A stretch of 64,000 nucleotides of DNA from Chiua virens (Eukaryota > Basidiomycota > Agaricomycetes > Boletales > Boletaceae): assembly GCA_019787685.1 (NCBI GenBank), contig JAHNUO010000010.1, positions 62,001 through 126,000 of the forward strand, in the 5' to 3' direction. Positions 11,901 through 23,849 of the stretch are shown here, one piece after another. The position numbers and the translations under genes were made by a program. The notes under the pieces are model-generated. The model searched no databases. It was not told the DNA's origin and was given only the letters and a program-made list of their open reading frames with translations. Position 1 is the first letter of the stretch; every line of letters begins with the position of its first letter.

Positions 11901-12191
11901 ATGCGCAAACTACTGCAGGAGATTGGTTTCGAGTTGACTGGTCCTTCGACCCTCCATATGGACAACCAGTCAGCCATCCAGGTGGCGAAGCATCCAGAGC
12001 ATCATGGTCGGATGAAGCATCTTGATTTGCGCTGGTACTGGCTGCGAGATATTGTAGACAAAGGCATTATTTCTCCTCGTTTCCTTCCTACTTCTGATAT
12101 GCCTCCTGATTTATTGACCAAGGCATTGCCTCGAGTGAAGGTACAACATTTCTGTTCTATGCTCGGACTTGCTTCATTCTCTTCGACTTAG
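8935..12191 (+). pseudogene. copia-A1 pol: protease, integrase, RT, RNase H
   Basis: Domain order is that of Ty1/copia. The protease active site DSGA is at 9001-9012. A GAG-pre-integrase block with WHRRFAHH follows near 9410. The integrase core has HSDVHQ, DDKGGEY and NGIAERAN, the three acidic catalytic positions. RT carries FVDDM near 11202-11219. RNase H has YSDANHGG and ALSTTEAEY, and the frame ends TAG at 12189-12191. Three lesions are visible against the related minus-strand copy: a one-base loss near 9197 shifting the frame after the protease, an in-frame loss of 14 residues near 9508 that removes the CxxC half of the HHCC zinc site, and a TGA at 11379-11381 in place of a cysteine codon. 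Gag is absent. The protein normally acts in cytoplasmic virus-like particles and in nuclear integration. Confidence 0.93.
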
Positions 12192-12211
12192 TCATTTCGC
12201 ACAGATGCACA

Positions 12212-12222
12212 ATCAGGGGGGT
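12212..12222 (+). promoter_or_regulatory. Polypurine tract of copia-A1
   Basis: ATCAGGGGGGT sits directly before the 3' LTR start at 12224. Such a purine run primes plus-strand DNA synthesis in LTR retrotransposons. The same tract, reversed, precedes the minus-strand copia-A2 LTR at 12879. Confidence 0.8.
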
Positions 12223-12223
12223 G

Positions 12224-12454
12224 TGTTAGCTTTCTGATTGCGCACTTCGCGCATTTTAGCTAATATACTATGTTTGGATATTGCGCCACACTTGTGGCTG
12301 ATTGTTTGTGTTTGTTTCACACCTAGTTTATAGTCGGAGTTCCACAGTGTTCGCTTTCTTCAGTTTCTCACTGTGGACTCCAGATATGTCGCATTTAGCC
12401 TCTAATACACTAGTTTCTCACTGGGCTCCAGCTGTGTGATTCCAGCTGTTAACA
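12224..12454 (+). repeat. 3' LTR of copia-A1
   Basis: A 231-bp LTR from TGTTAGC to TGTTAACA, followed by target duplication CAACT. Internally it has an inverted repeat, GGAGTTCCACAGTG paired with CACTGTGGACTCC around a 19-base loop. A second, partial copy of the GTTTCTCACTG motif lies downstream, separated by about 50 bp that is absent from the rearranged 5' LTR. Confidence 0.92.
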
Positions 12455-12720
12455 CAACTTGGGGCCTTATCATCGAGTCTCAGCCTTCCTCTACATCAGG
12501 TAGACTGGCAGAACAGTTCAGACATAAATTCATCTTTCAATTTGTATATTACTGATCTGATCCAAAACTCCATCTGCTGGAATATCACTGGCACACATTT
12601 GAGTACTTGAATGGACTTGATGGAGTGCTGACAGGCCCCAGAACCTGGAAAGACAACTGCACTGGACAGCTGGAGTTCAATGTCAGAAGCTGTCAATTGG
12701 GAGGCTAGTGCGACCACATA

Positions 12721-12879
12721 CCTGGAGTTCGATGTCAGAAGCTAAGGAAGCGACTACATCGAACTCCAAGTCTAAATACAGTAGATAGATACACTCCCAA
12801 ACAGCCAAGTGGCTGAAACTCTAAGCATGAATGACAAAGCACCTAGAAAGGGTTTGATGCGCAATCACTGCATCTAACA
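12721..12879 (-). repeat. copia-A2 3' LTR fragment
   Basis: Read on the minus strand it starts TGTTAGATGCAGTG at 12879, next to a CCCCCTGATTG run (polypurine tract on the minus strand). It contains the subfamily hairpin GGAGTTCGATGTA with TACATCGAACTCC-like arms. Its far end near 12721 is approximate, and no target duplication was found. Confidence 0.75.
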
Positions 12880-12917
12880 CATCCCCCTGATTGTGCATCT
12901 CTCCAAAAGAGCGAAAC

Positions 12918-13193
12918 CTACTGAAACGAACCAAGTCCTAGCAAAGCGCAGAAATGCTGCACTTTGACTCGAGGTAATGCCGTTGTCAACAGATCAGCTG
13001 GCATGTCCGAGGTAGGGAGGAAACGAGGCGCAATGAGGCCTTTATCGACTACATCTCTCAGCCAGTACCAGCGAGGGTCCAAGTGCTTCATCCTGCCATG
13101 ATGCTCTGGGTGTTTTGCTACCTGGATCGCAGGCTGGTTGTCCACTAACAGAACCATCACCTCCTTCTTGGTATTGGCCCCAAAGGCCTTCAA
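12918..13193 (-). pseudogene. copia-A2 pol, RNase H C-terminus fragment
   Basis: About 91 codons match the end of the copia-A1 RNase H: DNQPAIQVAKHPEHHG, then LPTSDMPADLL and VKVQHFCALLGL, ending just before the polypurine tract. It still has a few CpGs. The N-terminal residues before LVDNQ do not match, so the fragment breaks near 13165. The rest of pol is gone. It carries LTT where its relatives have LTK, and no internal stop. Confidence 0.88.
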
Positions 13194-14182
13194 ATGTTCT
13201 CAACATTCAACGATCTGCTGAACTATGATGCACAGTGTATATCAGCAAAAACCATCATGGAAGTCTACCTTAAATTTGTTGTGCACATGCAGGAGTGTGA
13301 GTCCCAGTCTTACATGCAGTTGCTGACAGGGGAGACCAATTTAGCCATATGTAACAGTGCTATGAGTGACTCACTGTGGCCATAGCAATTTACGGCTCAT
13401 TCAACAGCACCTTCAAGATATCCAACAAGGCGTCTGTTACATACAAGAACAGCCAGCAGTCAAAGTACCTGAAAGGAGGAATCCTGAGTGTTCTCAATGA
13501 GATGAATGAAATAATTGCCTGGCAAGTGCAGCTATTTTCACATCACTCATCATGACACCCACTGCTATCACAGTCTTCAAGGGTGAGAGGACAACATTGA
13601 GGGCTTGGTGTACTCAGCAATCTTGTACAATGCCACTGACACAAGTCAACTTGTGAGTGAACTTTGGAATTGGGAGTAAAGTGAGAAGCAGGTAGGCATG
13701 GAGGGGTGATTTGCACTGGATAGGCATGTCAATATTAGCAAGGTGTTGGTCTTGTTGGATGACAGGACCACTTCAAGGAGCATTGCACCAGGCAGTAGAG
13801 CCTCCTGAGTTACAATCAAACTTCTTCATGCACCCAAGCATAGAAGAAAACATACCTGGAGATTCCAAGCCTGATTCTCGCCCAACCATTTCTTATAGAT
13901 GTGACAAACCTTCATGGCACAGGTCCATACCTTTTGTGGTACAAATGATATATGAGGCTAAAAGAGGGGGTGGCTGAGGAGGGGTTGAAGACATTCAATA
14001 GGGTCTTGATAGAAGAGGCATAATGGCTGCTTGACAGGATCCTCAGGCATCAGTATTTCACATTGTCACTTCCAACCATGCAGAAGAATTGCTGCTCATG
14101 CTTGAGGTCTTTCATGGATCAAAATGAAAGTGAGATATTCTTGATCTGTGGAAGATCAGTAATGATATATGTTCAGAGGTGG
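13194..14182. other. Unassigned, possibly decayed coding DNA on the plus strand
   Basis: Frames at 13194-13385 and 13711-13977 are the longest. The first reads FNDLLNYDAQCISAKT and looks like genuine but broken coding sequence. I cannot name a family. No terminal repeats were found. Confidence 0.3.
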
Positions 14183-14737
14183 TAATTATGAAAGTCCAGT
14201 CTGGTCCAGTTTTCCACAGTCCAAATGAAACAACTGGACTAAGACTGGTCCTAGAGAGGTCCTGGATCCTTGCAACCACAACTGGACTGAAATAAACCAG
14301 TCCAAAACAATCTTTTGATCAGTTGCAACCAGTTGTGACTGGTTTTGTGTGAAACTAGTCTTTTGACCCCTTTTCCTTGGAAAATATGATTAGTTATGGT
14401 GAAATAGAATCTACTATGGACCCATTGCTACCTACTGACTCTTGGGTTATTAGATTTGGATCATGGGATCAAAGGATACAGCCATTTCCGGGTAGCATGT
14501 GAGTCAGAGAGGGTCTCAACTCAGTGTTTGTTGTAGGAATTCAAATAAAATACCTAAAATTCTGAAAATATTGTAGGAAGTAACCCATGGATAGGAGCTA
14601 AAGACTGGTTTACTAAAGGACTGGACAGGTCTAAAAGTTTATGTTTTCAAAATCAAGGCAACTAGATACAATCACAACTGCAGTCCAGTCCAGTTGCCAG
14701 TCTTTTGAGCAGTCCTAGACCAGACTTTGAAACACTA
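14183..14737 (-). mobile_element. hAT-like MITE, copy 2, full length
   Basis: A 555-bp copy in the opposite orientation to the other two. On the minus strand it begins TAGTGTTTCAAAGTCC and ends with the reverse of TAATTATGAAAGTCC, so the terminal inverted repeat shared by both ends is AAAGTCCAGTCT. There is no coding capacity. Flanking octamers do not match, so its target duplication has decayed or the exact end is off by a few bases. Confidence 0.8.
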
Positions 14738-16302
14738 GGTATCACTGTTTTCCTGGAGCAGTTTGCCTGAATTTCCATTCAATGTGTTAAGTTCAAGGTC
14801 TATATCTGTATTCAGTCTGACTCTCTTGTTATCAGTACACCTGGTGAAGATAAATACTCAGCGTGTAGGGTGTGTATTCCATTTTGTTTCATTCATTTTA
14901 GTGAACACACTCATTGATACTCTTCCCTGAAATTCAGATGGCAGATGTTGACCTTGTGTTTCTTGATGCATCAAATAACCTAAGAGAGTCATTTGTTCTC
15001 AAGATGGACTTGAAGGGGACAGATGCACCCCCTGATATGATTGAAAGTGTATGTGATCTCTAGCAAGCTTCATTATCCCATGGAGTACTTTTATCCTACA
15101 AGACGCTGTGCTTGGTGCTGTATACCTTTTAGCTAGTTTACCATATTAGATATTAAGCATGTGTTCCAGGAATCTGATGCCAGTTTGGTTCAACACCTTT
15201 TGCTGGATGTGAAAGTATTCATACAAGTTATAGAATAAGTAGTACTGTGAAAGGAACCACTCCACATGGGTTTAATAGATAGTAGTGTGGAAACCTGCAC
15301 TTGATGGTTGGAAGGGTGGTTAGTGGCATTGCCATGTATAGAATGCCTGTAGGTTCATTTGTGCCGGCAAAGACACTGCAATAGAGGGATGTAATTTTCC
15401 AGAGAAGATCTCAGGGTTTCTAGGTCAGACATGGTGATTGATGGTCCTTAACAGAACAAAGAACCACTACTGATTAATACATTCCACAAAGGGAGATTGA
15501 CTAGTGAAATCTGTTAACCACAAATGGCAATTAATTTCCACAAAAGGTGGCTCATTGTGATGCAAGGATGGGAATACATGGAGCCAACTTATCTGCAAGT
15601 TATGACTGGTCCTACCTGTGCCATTCCCTTGTGTAACATTGTGCATGTATCTCTTTGTAATTTCCATCCTTGTTATACTCTTCCCTTTTCTCCTCCCCCT
15701 TCTCCTCGGCATCATCATTACCTTCTTTCTTCTGTGCCCTGCTGTCTTCAGTATTATCCTTCACTCACATTGCTCTATCTTCTTCCTCATCTTCCTCACT
15801 CCTTGCTGAGCACATCATGGGGTCTTGGGCTTCCTCTTCTAGATGTCCATGTCATTTTCAACTACATCATTGTCATCATGGACAGTACTGTCTGTGACTC
15901 AAAATCACACTCCACACAAGCTTGATCCATGATGATGTATATAGGTTGTCTTGAACAGAATCAGCACAGTGAAAGCATGAAATTGATAATGGACCTACCA
16001 ATCAAAGGATAATTCTTGTCATCATATTACTTTTTCATATCCTCAAGACTCTGTGAGAATGTCTATCATAGGCACCACTGCAGAGATCATGCTGTCAAAG
16101 TGGGCACCAAAGAGATTCCCTTCTAGTTTTGCATGAACTGCAACACATCAGTTTACTCACTTAAAATGTATACTGGAGTACTTACCCAATGCATTAATAC
16201 CAATTTGACTTATGCTTGGCATTTTGTCAGTGTGTGGGACACAAGACTCAGGGTGATCATATGTGGTCTAAGCCATATATGCTCAGTATAAATAAGGAAC
16301 AA
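14738..16302. other. Mostly unassigned; one exon-like island at 14939-15048
   Basis: The island reads as MADVDLVFLDASNN and so on for about 36 codons, preceded by TTCAG and followed by GTATGT, the usual fungal splice signals. I do not recognise the protein. The rest includes a CT-rich tract at 15660-15810 with long but low-complexity frames, and no recognisable gene. Confidence 0.35.
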
Positions 16303-16540
16303 TTAAAGGACAGAAGAATCGCACAGTGGGAGTCTACAGTGAGAAACTGAACTATTAGGGTATAAATGTGACATACCTGGAGTCCACATTGAGAAACTGA
16401 TGAGAGCGATCACTGTGGACCTCCTGGAGGACTATAAACTAGGTATGACACAAACACAAACAATGAGCCACAATGTGGCACAAGATCTAAATATGACAAA
16501 GTACCTAAAATGTGCAAAGTGCGCAATGAGAAAGCTAACA
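16303..16540 (-). repeat. copia-A1-type LTR, probably solo
   Basis: On the minus strand it starts TGTTAGCTTTCTCATTG at 16540 and follows the A1 LTR through the GTTTGTGTTTG motif, the hairpin and the distal repeated GTTTCTCA block to about 16303. Relative to copia-A1 many CpG sites have become TpG or CpA. No pol adjoins either end, so it is a solo LTR or a fragment. A target duplication was not found, and the left end is approximate. Confidence 0.8.
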
Positions 16541-16681
16541 TTCTGAATGTGTGAAATTACTCCACCCCTGTGCCAGAATGGTCTCACACTTTCCTACTGC
16601 CCCAATCTCAGCTCACCTGTGATACCTGGCTTACCAGTAATTTCAGAGCCAAATTTATCACATTCTTTCATGCCAAGACAT

Positions 16682-16847
16682 TGTTAACAAGAGTCCACAG
16701 TGAGAAACTGAAGAGAGCTACCACTGTGGAACTCTGACTATAAACTATGTGTGAAACAAACACAAACAATAAGCCACAAGTGTGGCACAATATCCAAATA
16801 TAGTAGATTAGCTAATATGTGCCAAATGCACAATCAAAAAGTGGACA
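16682..16847 (-). repeat. Solo LTR, copia-A1 type, with target duplication GACAT
   Basis: A 166-bp LTR flanked by GACAT at 16677-16681 and 16848-16852. The plus-strand left end reads TGTTAACA and the right end is a decayed TAACA (GGACA). It contains the hairpin arms CCACAGTG and CACTGTGG. A solo LTR with intact duplication is the normal product of recombination between the two LTRs of one element. Confidence 0.9.
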
Positions 16848-16852
16848 GACAT

Positions 16853-17711
16853 GCAGTTCAATGAAACAGCTTGTAGAATGGTATGATCTGTGTGGAACCA
16901 GGTTATCTGGCATAGTTCACAACCAAGTGGACACTGTCTAGCAACAATGGTTATGATGAGATGAAAACACAGACAAGAAAATCACAAGAATTGTACCTAA
17001 CTCATATTGAAAACATACACTCTTGAGGACACATTCAAAGTAGCTCCCTGCACATCTACCTTGCTATTGTATTCAATTGTCCATCTATCCTAGAAATGAA
17101 CAAGACAACTTGCAATTGTGTTTGCCATCTTGTGCACACAGTAGCACTTACCCTTCACATGCACACATCCACCCTTGCTATGCCATCTCTGCAAGTGGCA
17201 TGGTCTGTGCCAGGCTGAGGTAACCCAAGGCTCAAAATGATGTCTCTGTCTGATAGCATTACAGCTTGGAAAATTGGTAGTAAAATGGAATTCTTTGTGA
17301 AGTCAGCACAGAAATGCACAAAGTGTATTCAACCACAAAATACACTAAACCTATACTGCATGGGTTGTGGCACAGTTAATTGGATGAAAGATGCACATGC
17401 ACACTTCATGTGAAGTCTAGTGCTATTGAATCCTCAAGGGAGGGCTATCCCTGAGCAAGAGTCAGAGTACTCCCTCCATGTCAATGAGCCTGTCAATCTC
17501 CATTGGATTTGATAGAACATCACAGACAATTTGAAGACTTGTATGACCATTCAGTCATGGTTCAAGTCTTGTCATTGTGGGAAATGCGCTAGCAGCAACA
17601 AAATACTAACAATTATTTAATAGAATTTACCACCAACCATCTATCACTCAAATGAAGATGGTCCTACTAATCCTGTGACACAACACATGCTCCCCACCTG
17701 ATAAAACAGCT
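16853..17711. other. No recognised feature
   Basis: AT-rich, CpG-poor sequence without a recognisable frame or repeat. Confidence 0.4.
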
Positions 17712-17879
17712 GTCTAAGATGGCTGGAGTTTGATGTAAGAAGCTAAGGAAGTAATTACATTGAACTCCAAGTGTAAATACACTAGAGAAATACACTACCA
17801 AACAGCCAAGTGGCTGAAACTCTAAATATGAATGACAATCAAATAGAAAGGGATTAATACACAATTACTGCATCTAACA
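17712..17879 (-). repeat. copia-A2 3' LTR
   Basis: Read on the minus strand it begins TGTTAGATGCAGTAATTG at 17879, right after a decayed polypurine tract, and includes the subfamily hairpin with its loop in the common orientation. It belongs to the pol relic upstream at 17903-21030. The end near 17712 is approximate. Confidence 0.8.
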
Positions 17880-17902
17880 CTCCTTCCTGATTGTGCATCT
17901 CT

Positions 17903-20900
17903 CTAAGAAAGTGAAACATACTGAAATGAACCAAGTCCTAGCAAAGCACAGAAATGTTGTACTTTGACTTGTGGTAATGCCTTGGTCAATAGATCAGCTG
18001 GCATATCAGAAGTAGGAAGGAAATGAGGCACAATAAGGCCTTTGTCAACAACATCTCTAAGCCAATACCAGCGAAGGTCCAGGTGCTTCATCTTGCCATG
18101 ATGCTTGGGATGCTTTGCAACCTGGATTGCAGAATCTTTGGTTGTCCATATAGAGGGTTGATGGTCCAGTCACCTTGTAGCCAAGTTCCTGGAGAAGGTT
18201 GCGCATCTAGATGATCTCCTTGCTTGCCTCACATGCTGTGATGTACTCTGCTTCAGTAGTAGAGAGCGTGACAATGGGCTGGTGCTTGGACATCCAGGAG
18301 ATGACTCCAGTACCAATCTTGATCACATATGTGCTGGTGGAGCAACCAGAATCCTTGCAACCACCATGGTTCACATCAGAGAAGGTGCTGAAAAGCTCTG
18401 CAGATGTCAGGTCAGGGGAATAGGTAATACTGAAGCTAACAGTGCCCTGGATATAGTAAAAGAGGTGCTTGATAGCATTCCAATGGGCTACACCAGGATG
18501 TAAAGGATGTGAGCTGACCAACTGCAAAGGCAATGTCTGGTCAAGTTGCACAGGAGAGGTACTGCAGTGAGCCAATGGCGCCACCATAATCAATAGAACA
18601 CCTGAAATTGCACTCATCTGTTGTCCTGGGGCTCTGCTCGTGCAATAGGCACAAACCAGGCTCCATGGGGGTCATGACAGGCTTGCAGTCAGCCATGTTG
18701 AACCAGGACAGCATGTCAATGCAGTACTGAGGCTGGGAGAGTGTCAAAGAGTGCTTGGAATGATCACAATCAATCTTGATGCCCAGGATCTAGATTTGCA
18801 ATGGCTTGCTTGGTGGCTTCGAGAGATTTCGATGTGCAGGTCATGTCGTCAATGAAGACAGGGAGAATGACCTGAACATTGTCTTGAATGAAGATGTACA
18901 CTGCTATATCAGAGTATGTCTGGGTATAGTGTAGGGTCTTGATAATGGAGTACATCTTGCGATTCCATTTGTTACCACCCTGTCTGGTGCTTATGATATA
19001 GTGCTTTCTTCAGCAAATAGACAGTTTACTTTGGATCACATTGTGCAAATCCCTCAGACTACTCCATGTAGATGTCACAGTTGATGTCACATTTAGATAG
19101 GCATGAGAGACATCGACAGACCAGGTTCTGGATGGCAGCAAGGGCCAGGATGATGCAAAGAGTGGAAAGGCACACTGTTGGAGTAAATACTTGAACCCAG
19201 GTTGCTGGGAGAATCCTTGTGCGACTAGATAACCCTTGTAATGCTCAAAGGAGCCATCAGCATGAAATTTCTTGATGAATACTTACTTGGAACCGATACA
19301 GGACAATCCTTGGGGTGATCCACAAGAGTCCATGTGCCATTTGATTTCTGGGCAGCTAACTCATCCACAGCAGCCTGTCTCCACTCAGAAGCACTGTCTC
19401 ATGTCATGGCGTCTCTAAATGATTGCAGATGGGTGGTATTGGTGGCAAAGCACTGTGCCATGTCTGCTTCCTCATCATCAGAGTTGTCAGCATCATCTGA
19501 GAGCTGTGCTGGGCTCAGCTTCCACCATTCACGAGGTTGCTGTTGAGTCCTGTGAGATAGATGAGCACCAATACTGACTGGCTCAGGTACAGGGGGAGGC
19601 ATCACAGGATCCTCAGGAAGAGCTCTGGGAACTGCAATAGGTGTGTGGGGTTCTCCATCCTGATCGTCCTTATTAACAGGAGGAGGAGGGAGAGGCACCC
19701 CCCCAGTAGGTAGAATCCCAGGAGCAGGTGAGAGAGGATTATCGACCATGGAGTCATTCTCATGAGGTGGTATGTAAGGCTGAATGGGCACAATGATGGG
19801 TACTAGGCCATTCAAGGTGAGGAATGGACACTCATTGAAATCAGCATGTTCTGAGATGATAGTGTGCTTGGTGGTGGGGTTGTAGAACTTTCATCCCTTG
19901 TACCCATCTGGATAGCCAATAAAGACGCATTTCTTATAGTGAGGGCACAAAGCAGGGTGTTGTCCTTCTGGATGTGCACATAGGCAGTTGATCCCCAAAC
20001 GTGAAGGTGGGAGACATTTAGTTTGCATCAATGCCATCGCTCAAAGGGGGTAGAGTCGTCCAGAGTGGCTGTGGGGCATCAATTCCACACATGCATGAGG
20101 GAAGCGAGTGCTTTGCCCCAGAAGGCCATAGCAAGGCCTGACTTCTTCAACATGGTAGTAATGCACTTGCTCAGGATGCAATTTGCTTGTTCTATGACTC
20201 CATTCTGCTGAGGACGCACACGGACTGTATGCTGGTGCTCTATACCACACTCTGTGGTGAATTTGAGCATCACATTGCTTATATACTCCCCTCCCTTGTC
20301 ATCTCACGGGGTCTTGATCTTTTGCTCACTCTGGTTCTCTGAAAACACCTTAAACTGCTTGAAAGCATTGAAAACGTCCGATTTGGCATGAATTGGGAGC
20401 ACAAAGCGATAGCAAGAGTAGTCGTTGATGAATGTGACCCAGTAGTGATACCCAGTGAAGGTGGGGTAGGGCACTTGACAGACATCAGAGTGGATGAGCT
20501 CAAGAGGGCGAGAGGAGCAAGAGGTTGAGCTGGGAAAGGGGTTAGCAGACATCTTGCCTGCTAGACATGGCTCACAGATAGGATCTAGAGACGACTTGTT
20601 GTTTAGCTTCATCCCAGTGACCAACTGGGGATCAGAGAGCACTTTCACATCAATGAGGTTGTGATGGGCAAATCTACAATGCCAAAGTGATAAGTCCAGT
20701 GGTACAGTGGTCACAGGGCAGGCATGGTCAGTCACAGGCTCAGTTGTGCCATTCAGAAATGTGGCATTGTTGCCATCAATAGTAGCAATGAAGACAGGAG
20801 GTCCAGATGAGCACGAAAACATCATTTGTGTCATATTGATGTGCACAACAAATGAGGAGTGATGAACTAAGTACAAAACAGCAAGGAGGTTGTTGTGAAG

Positions 20901-21030
20901 CTCAGGGACATGCAGGACATTGCTAAACTCAACCACTCAACCACTCTTTCCCTCAATTACTGGGTGGAACACCACAGACCCAACTCCAGCAGAGTAGACA
21001 ATGATATTGTCAGCTACATAGACTCATTTC
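17903..21030 (-). pseudogene. copia-A2 pol: protease to RNase H, heavily decayed
   Basis: The minus strand encodes, in at least six broken frames, the same order as copia-A1. A protease tail (FSNVLHVPELHNNLL) lies near 20900. The GAG-pre-integrase retains CEPCLAGK near 20580. The integrase core includes HSDVCQVPYPTF near 20490 and a later NGVIEQAN. A proline-rich linker covers 19400-19815, RT fragments 18770-19300, and RNase H (FSDVNHGGCKDSG near 18370) runs to LGLGSFQ at about 17930. The protease DSGA motif and everything 5' of it are missing at about 21030, so gag and the 5' LTR are gone. Most differences from copia-A1 are CpG to TpG or CpA. Frames are lost near 18200, 18770, 19300 and 20000. 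Confidence 0.92.
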
Positions 21031-23849
21031 CCAAATGTTGTTATAATTTAAAGCACTGAACACACAATGTATTTGACTTCAGGTGGAGCTGGAACAAAAT
21101 CTATGATTTATGGAACATAGTGAACTTTGAGAGAGGTGGTGAACTGGAGGGAGTAGTAGGACATGGACAAGGACAAGGACAAGGACAAAGAGGAGGACCA
21201 AGACAAAGCCAAAAGCAAGACCATCTTGGTGAATTTGGCATTCATGAAAAGACTTCAAATGAGTAAACATTGTCAATTGACAGTGGGACCAGGAGAAAGG
21301 GACCAATTGAGTGCTAAATATGAGCAAGGTGTAGAAAATCAAGGAGAGGATATCAGGGTGACAAGCCTCCTCTGGAGCATGGAATGGGCTCAACATGGAA
21401 GTGGATGCTGCAGAGCCTCCAGATAGTGCAAAGCAGCCACTGAGAACAGCAAAGCAGGTAACAACAATAGCAAGGAAAGGTTATCCACTGGGTCTCTTGC
21501 AAGAAGCAGGCAAGGACAAAGGTAAGCAACACTTGACACATTAACTGATACCCCTATATAGTAATTTCAAATGATCCTAGGATCCTAGGTCAATTGTCTG
21601 GTTTACTGAGTCAGGTTATTCAAGGCAATGTATCCTTGCAGAAGAATACAAGTGCTGGCTTACTTTATTTATGTCTACTATACAAGTCTGTTCTTGGATT
21701 CATTGTATTTAAATTCTGTCCCACTGGGATAAAGAAAAGGTGCCTTTGTACCAAATCAAGGATATTGCAGTTTCACCTCAACTTTAAAAGCTTCCCTCAC
21801 AATTGCTGGCTTTAGTGGACAAAAGTGATGATTTATTGGGTACCTCCATAAGTGAGGTTGTTGTGGTTTTTATTCTATCTTTCCTAGCACCAAAATTGGC
21901 TCATATGAGTATGCACAGGCTTTATCTGAGTCCCTTGGACCTCAAGTGTGGGAAACATTGACAGCATTGCAGGGTACCAGGGGACTCATATTACTCACTC
22001 CATTGGCAAGTATAGATAAAAAGAACACTTCTGCAATGATGACATTTCTCTAGTTGAAAGATGTGAACAGATGCAAGGCAGCATGACTTCCACACTCTGA
22101 TACCCTCTGTAGTGGCTGCTTTGTCTTTCACTGCATCTCCTGGTCTCAAAGAACCCTGCAATTGTCAAGCAAGTCTCATAGTGAGTTTCTGAAGAAGTCT
22201 TTATCAAGCAGAAACTCATTGAACAAGTAATACACAATGCATTTATACAGTACCCATGTGGCAGGACATGCTTTCCCTTGTGCCATAATCTACTACTAGT
22301 AACCAAAATAGAGAAGAGGCTAGTCAGTCACTGGTACATTCTTTCTCCCCCAACTAGAAATAAGTTTGGGGTTTGCACCATCCCTGCAGTAACCCAGGTT
22401 GTGAACCCAGAGAAATTAGAGCTACAACTCACTTGGCACAGGAAATTCCTAGAGTATCTTACATTTGACTGCTGAGCATGCAAAATATGTCTAGGTGGCT
22501 TCCTTGACCACCTTTCCTACAGCAACCAAGCCCAACAATTTGCTGTTCTATTACCCTTTTCCTTTGTCACATGACAATGAAAGGTACCCCTGGTTGGCCC
22601 CCAGAGAATCAGGATTGGATTAGTTATGCAAGTATCACCAATATATTAACCTCCTAGCAAGTGATCCTAGCAAGTAACAGTGCCATGGGTCTGGTCAATA
22701 TTTCTCATAGAATATTCAGGCAATTGAACTACCATGTTGTATTCATTGCCTCTATGACTGAGTGGCAGAGTGAGGAACAGAGCAGTCAGATGATAGATAT
22801 ACAATTCTACACAAGTGTGAGCAACATCAACTTTACTTGTATGCCAATCAGTAAACTGCCTTTTTGTCTACACTGTGGCTCTACACTGTGGCTCTACATG
22901 CTCCACAGACCATCCAGCAGACTCAACAGACCCATAGACCTAACAGACCCCATAGACACTATACCTTTTTTGTATACTTTACTACACTTTTTACTACACT
23001 TTTTTTCATACACTTTACTATTACTATGTTCACAAACATTAATATCACTACAGGCACAGTCAAGTATGTTCATACCACTTAGCATATGCAAATTTATCAA
23101 CAAATTCCACCTTGGAAACAAGTTCAGTTCACAATAAATATTAAAAGACATTTAGAAAATATATTTAACTTTGATGGCAAAACTAAGGCTTTCAAATTTC
23201 TCTCATGTACTCTATGAATGCTTCCTGAATTGCTTGCATTTGATATTATTGTTTGCCATAGGATAGGAAAGAACTGTGAGGAATCAGTTCAATGTCTTAT
23301 CTTGTCATTTGTGTGGTCAAGATTAAAGTGGTTTGTTTAGATATCCATGCAGAGAAGGCCCTAACCATTGTTGTTATTAATAGTAGTAGTAGCACCCAAG
23401 CAGCTGGAATAGTAGCAGTAAGTGGAAGCTTTGATTTTAGGAAGAGAAATAATACCATAAGCAAAAGAAGTGTTCTTGTTACAGAATGTAAAAAGAACTA
23501 GCTGCTTTCAGGCTTTTCACATCTTAGGAAAGGAAAGGGGATGAATATGCCTTCTAGGAGTTGGGTAATGAACAGATAGTTCCTAACCCTGGTGTCAGGC
23601 ACTCAGGTATGAGCACATGACCAGGTGAGTCTAATCAAGATGCACTGTGGACTAGGGATGAGACCAACCCAAACAAGAAAATAATGCTATAGGAGCATAA
23701 CAGGTATGCACACCTAACTCAGCCAGAGAGGCATAGAAAACACTAGAAGAGCTTTTGATATTGTCAAAACTCATGGACATTAGACATTAGATGGCTTTTT
23801 ACACTACTGGTGTTCCTTAGACTACCTAGCTCCCATTCACATTGAAGCT
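21031..23849. other. Unassigned; short GGACAA microsatellite at 21159-21189
   Basis: A (GGACAA)n tract lies at 21159-21189. Elsewhere only short frames occur; the longest, 22661-23137, is low-complexity and AT-rich. The part next to 23850 may be the 3' end of the tyrosine-recombinase element, but I cannot delimit its terminal repeats. Confidence 0.4.

Larger units (their letters stand above)
8751..12454 (+). mobile_element. Ty1/copia retrotransposon copia-A1 (defective)
   Basis: The element is bounded by a perfect 5-bp target duplication, CAACT at 8746-8750 and 12455-12459. It begins TGTTAGC and ends TGTTAACA. Inside lie a rearranged 5' LTR (8751-8934), a pol reading frame starting in the protease (8935-12191), a polypurine tract and a 3' LTR (12224-12454). 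Primer-binding site, leader and gag are missing. The first 120 bases of the LTRs differ at about six positions, mostly transitions. CpG is abundant here, unlike in every other relic in the window, which suggests it is among the youngest copia insertions or escaped methylation. Confidence 0.92.

Noticed and set aside
8751..12454. copia-A1 as an intact autonomous element
   Set aside because: No primer site or gag, scrambled 5' LTR, a frameshift, loss of the integrase CxxC and a nonsense codon.
15524..15925. 133-codon frame
   Set aside because: Derived from a CT-rich tract with two other frames open over the same bases; no protein signature.
17903..21030. Ascomycete-type RIP mutation as the cause of decay
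   Set aside because: By eye the loss is at CpG generally rather than mainly CpA, and unmutated CpA remains common. Methylation and deamination fits better, but ratios were not computed.
21163..21426. Frame starting with a DKDKDK run
   Set aside because: Translation of a GGACAA microsatellite followed by unrelated sequence.
22661..23137. 158-codon frame
   Set aside because: AT-rich, repetitive TTTACTACAC segments, several overlapping frames; no recognisable motif.
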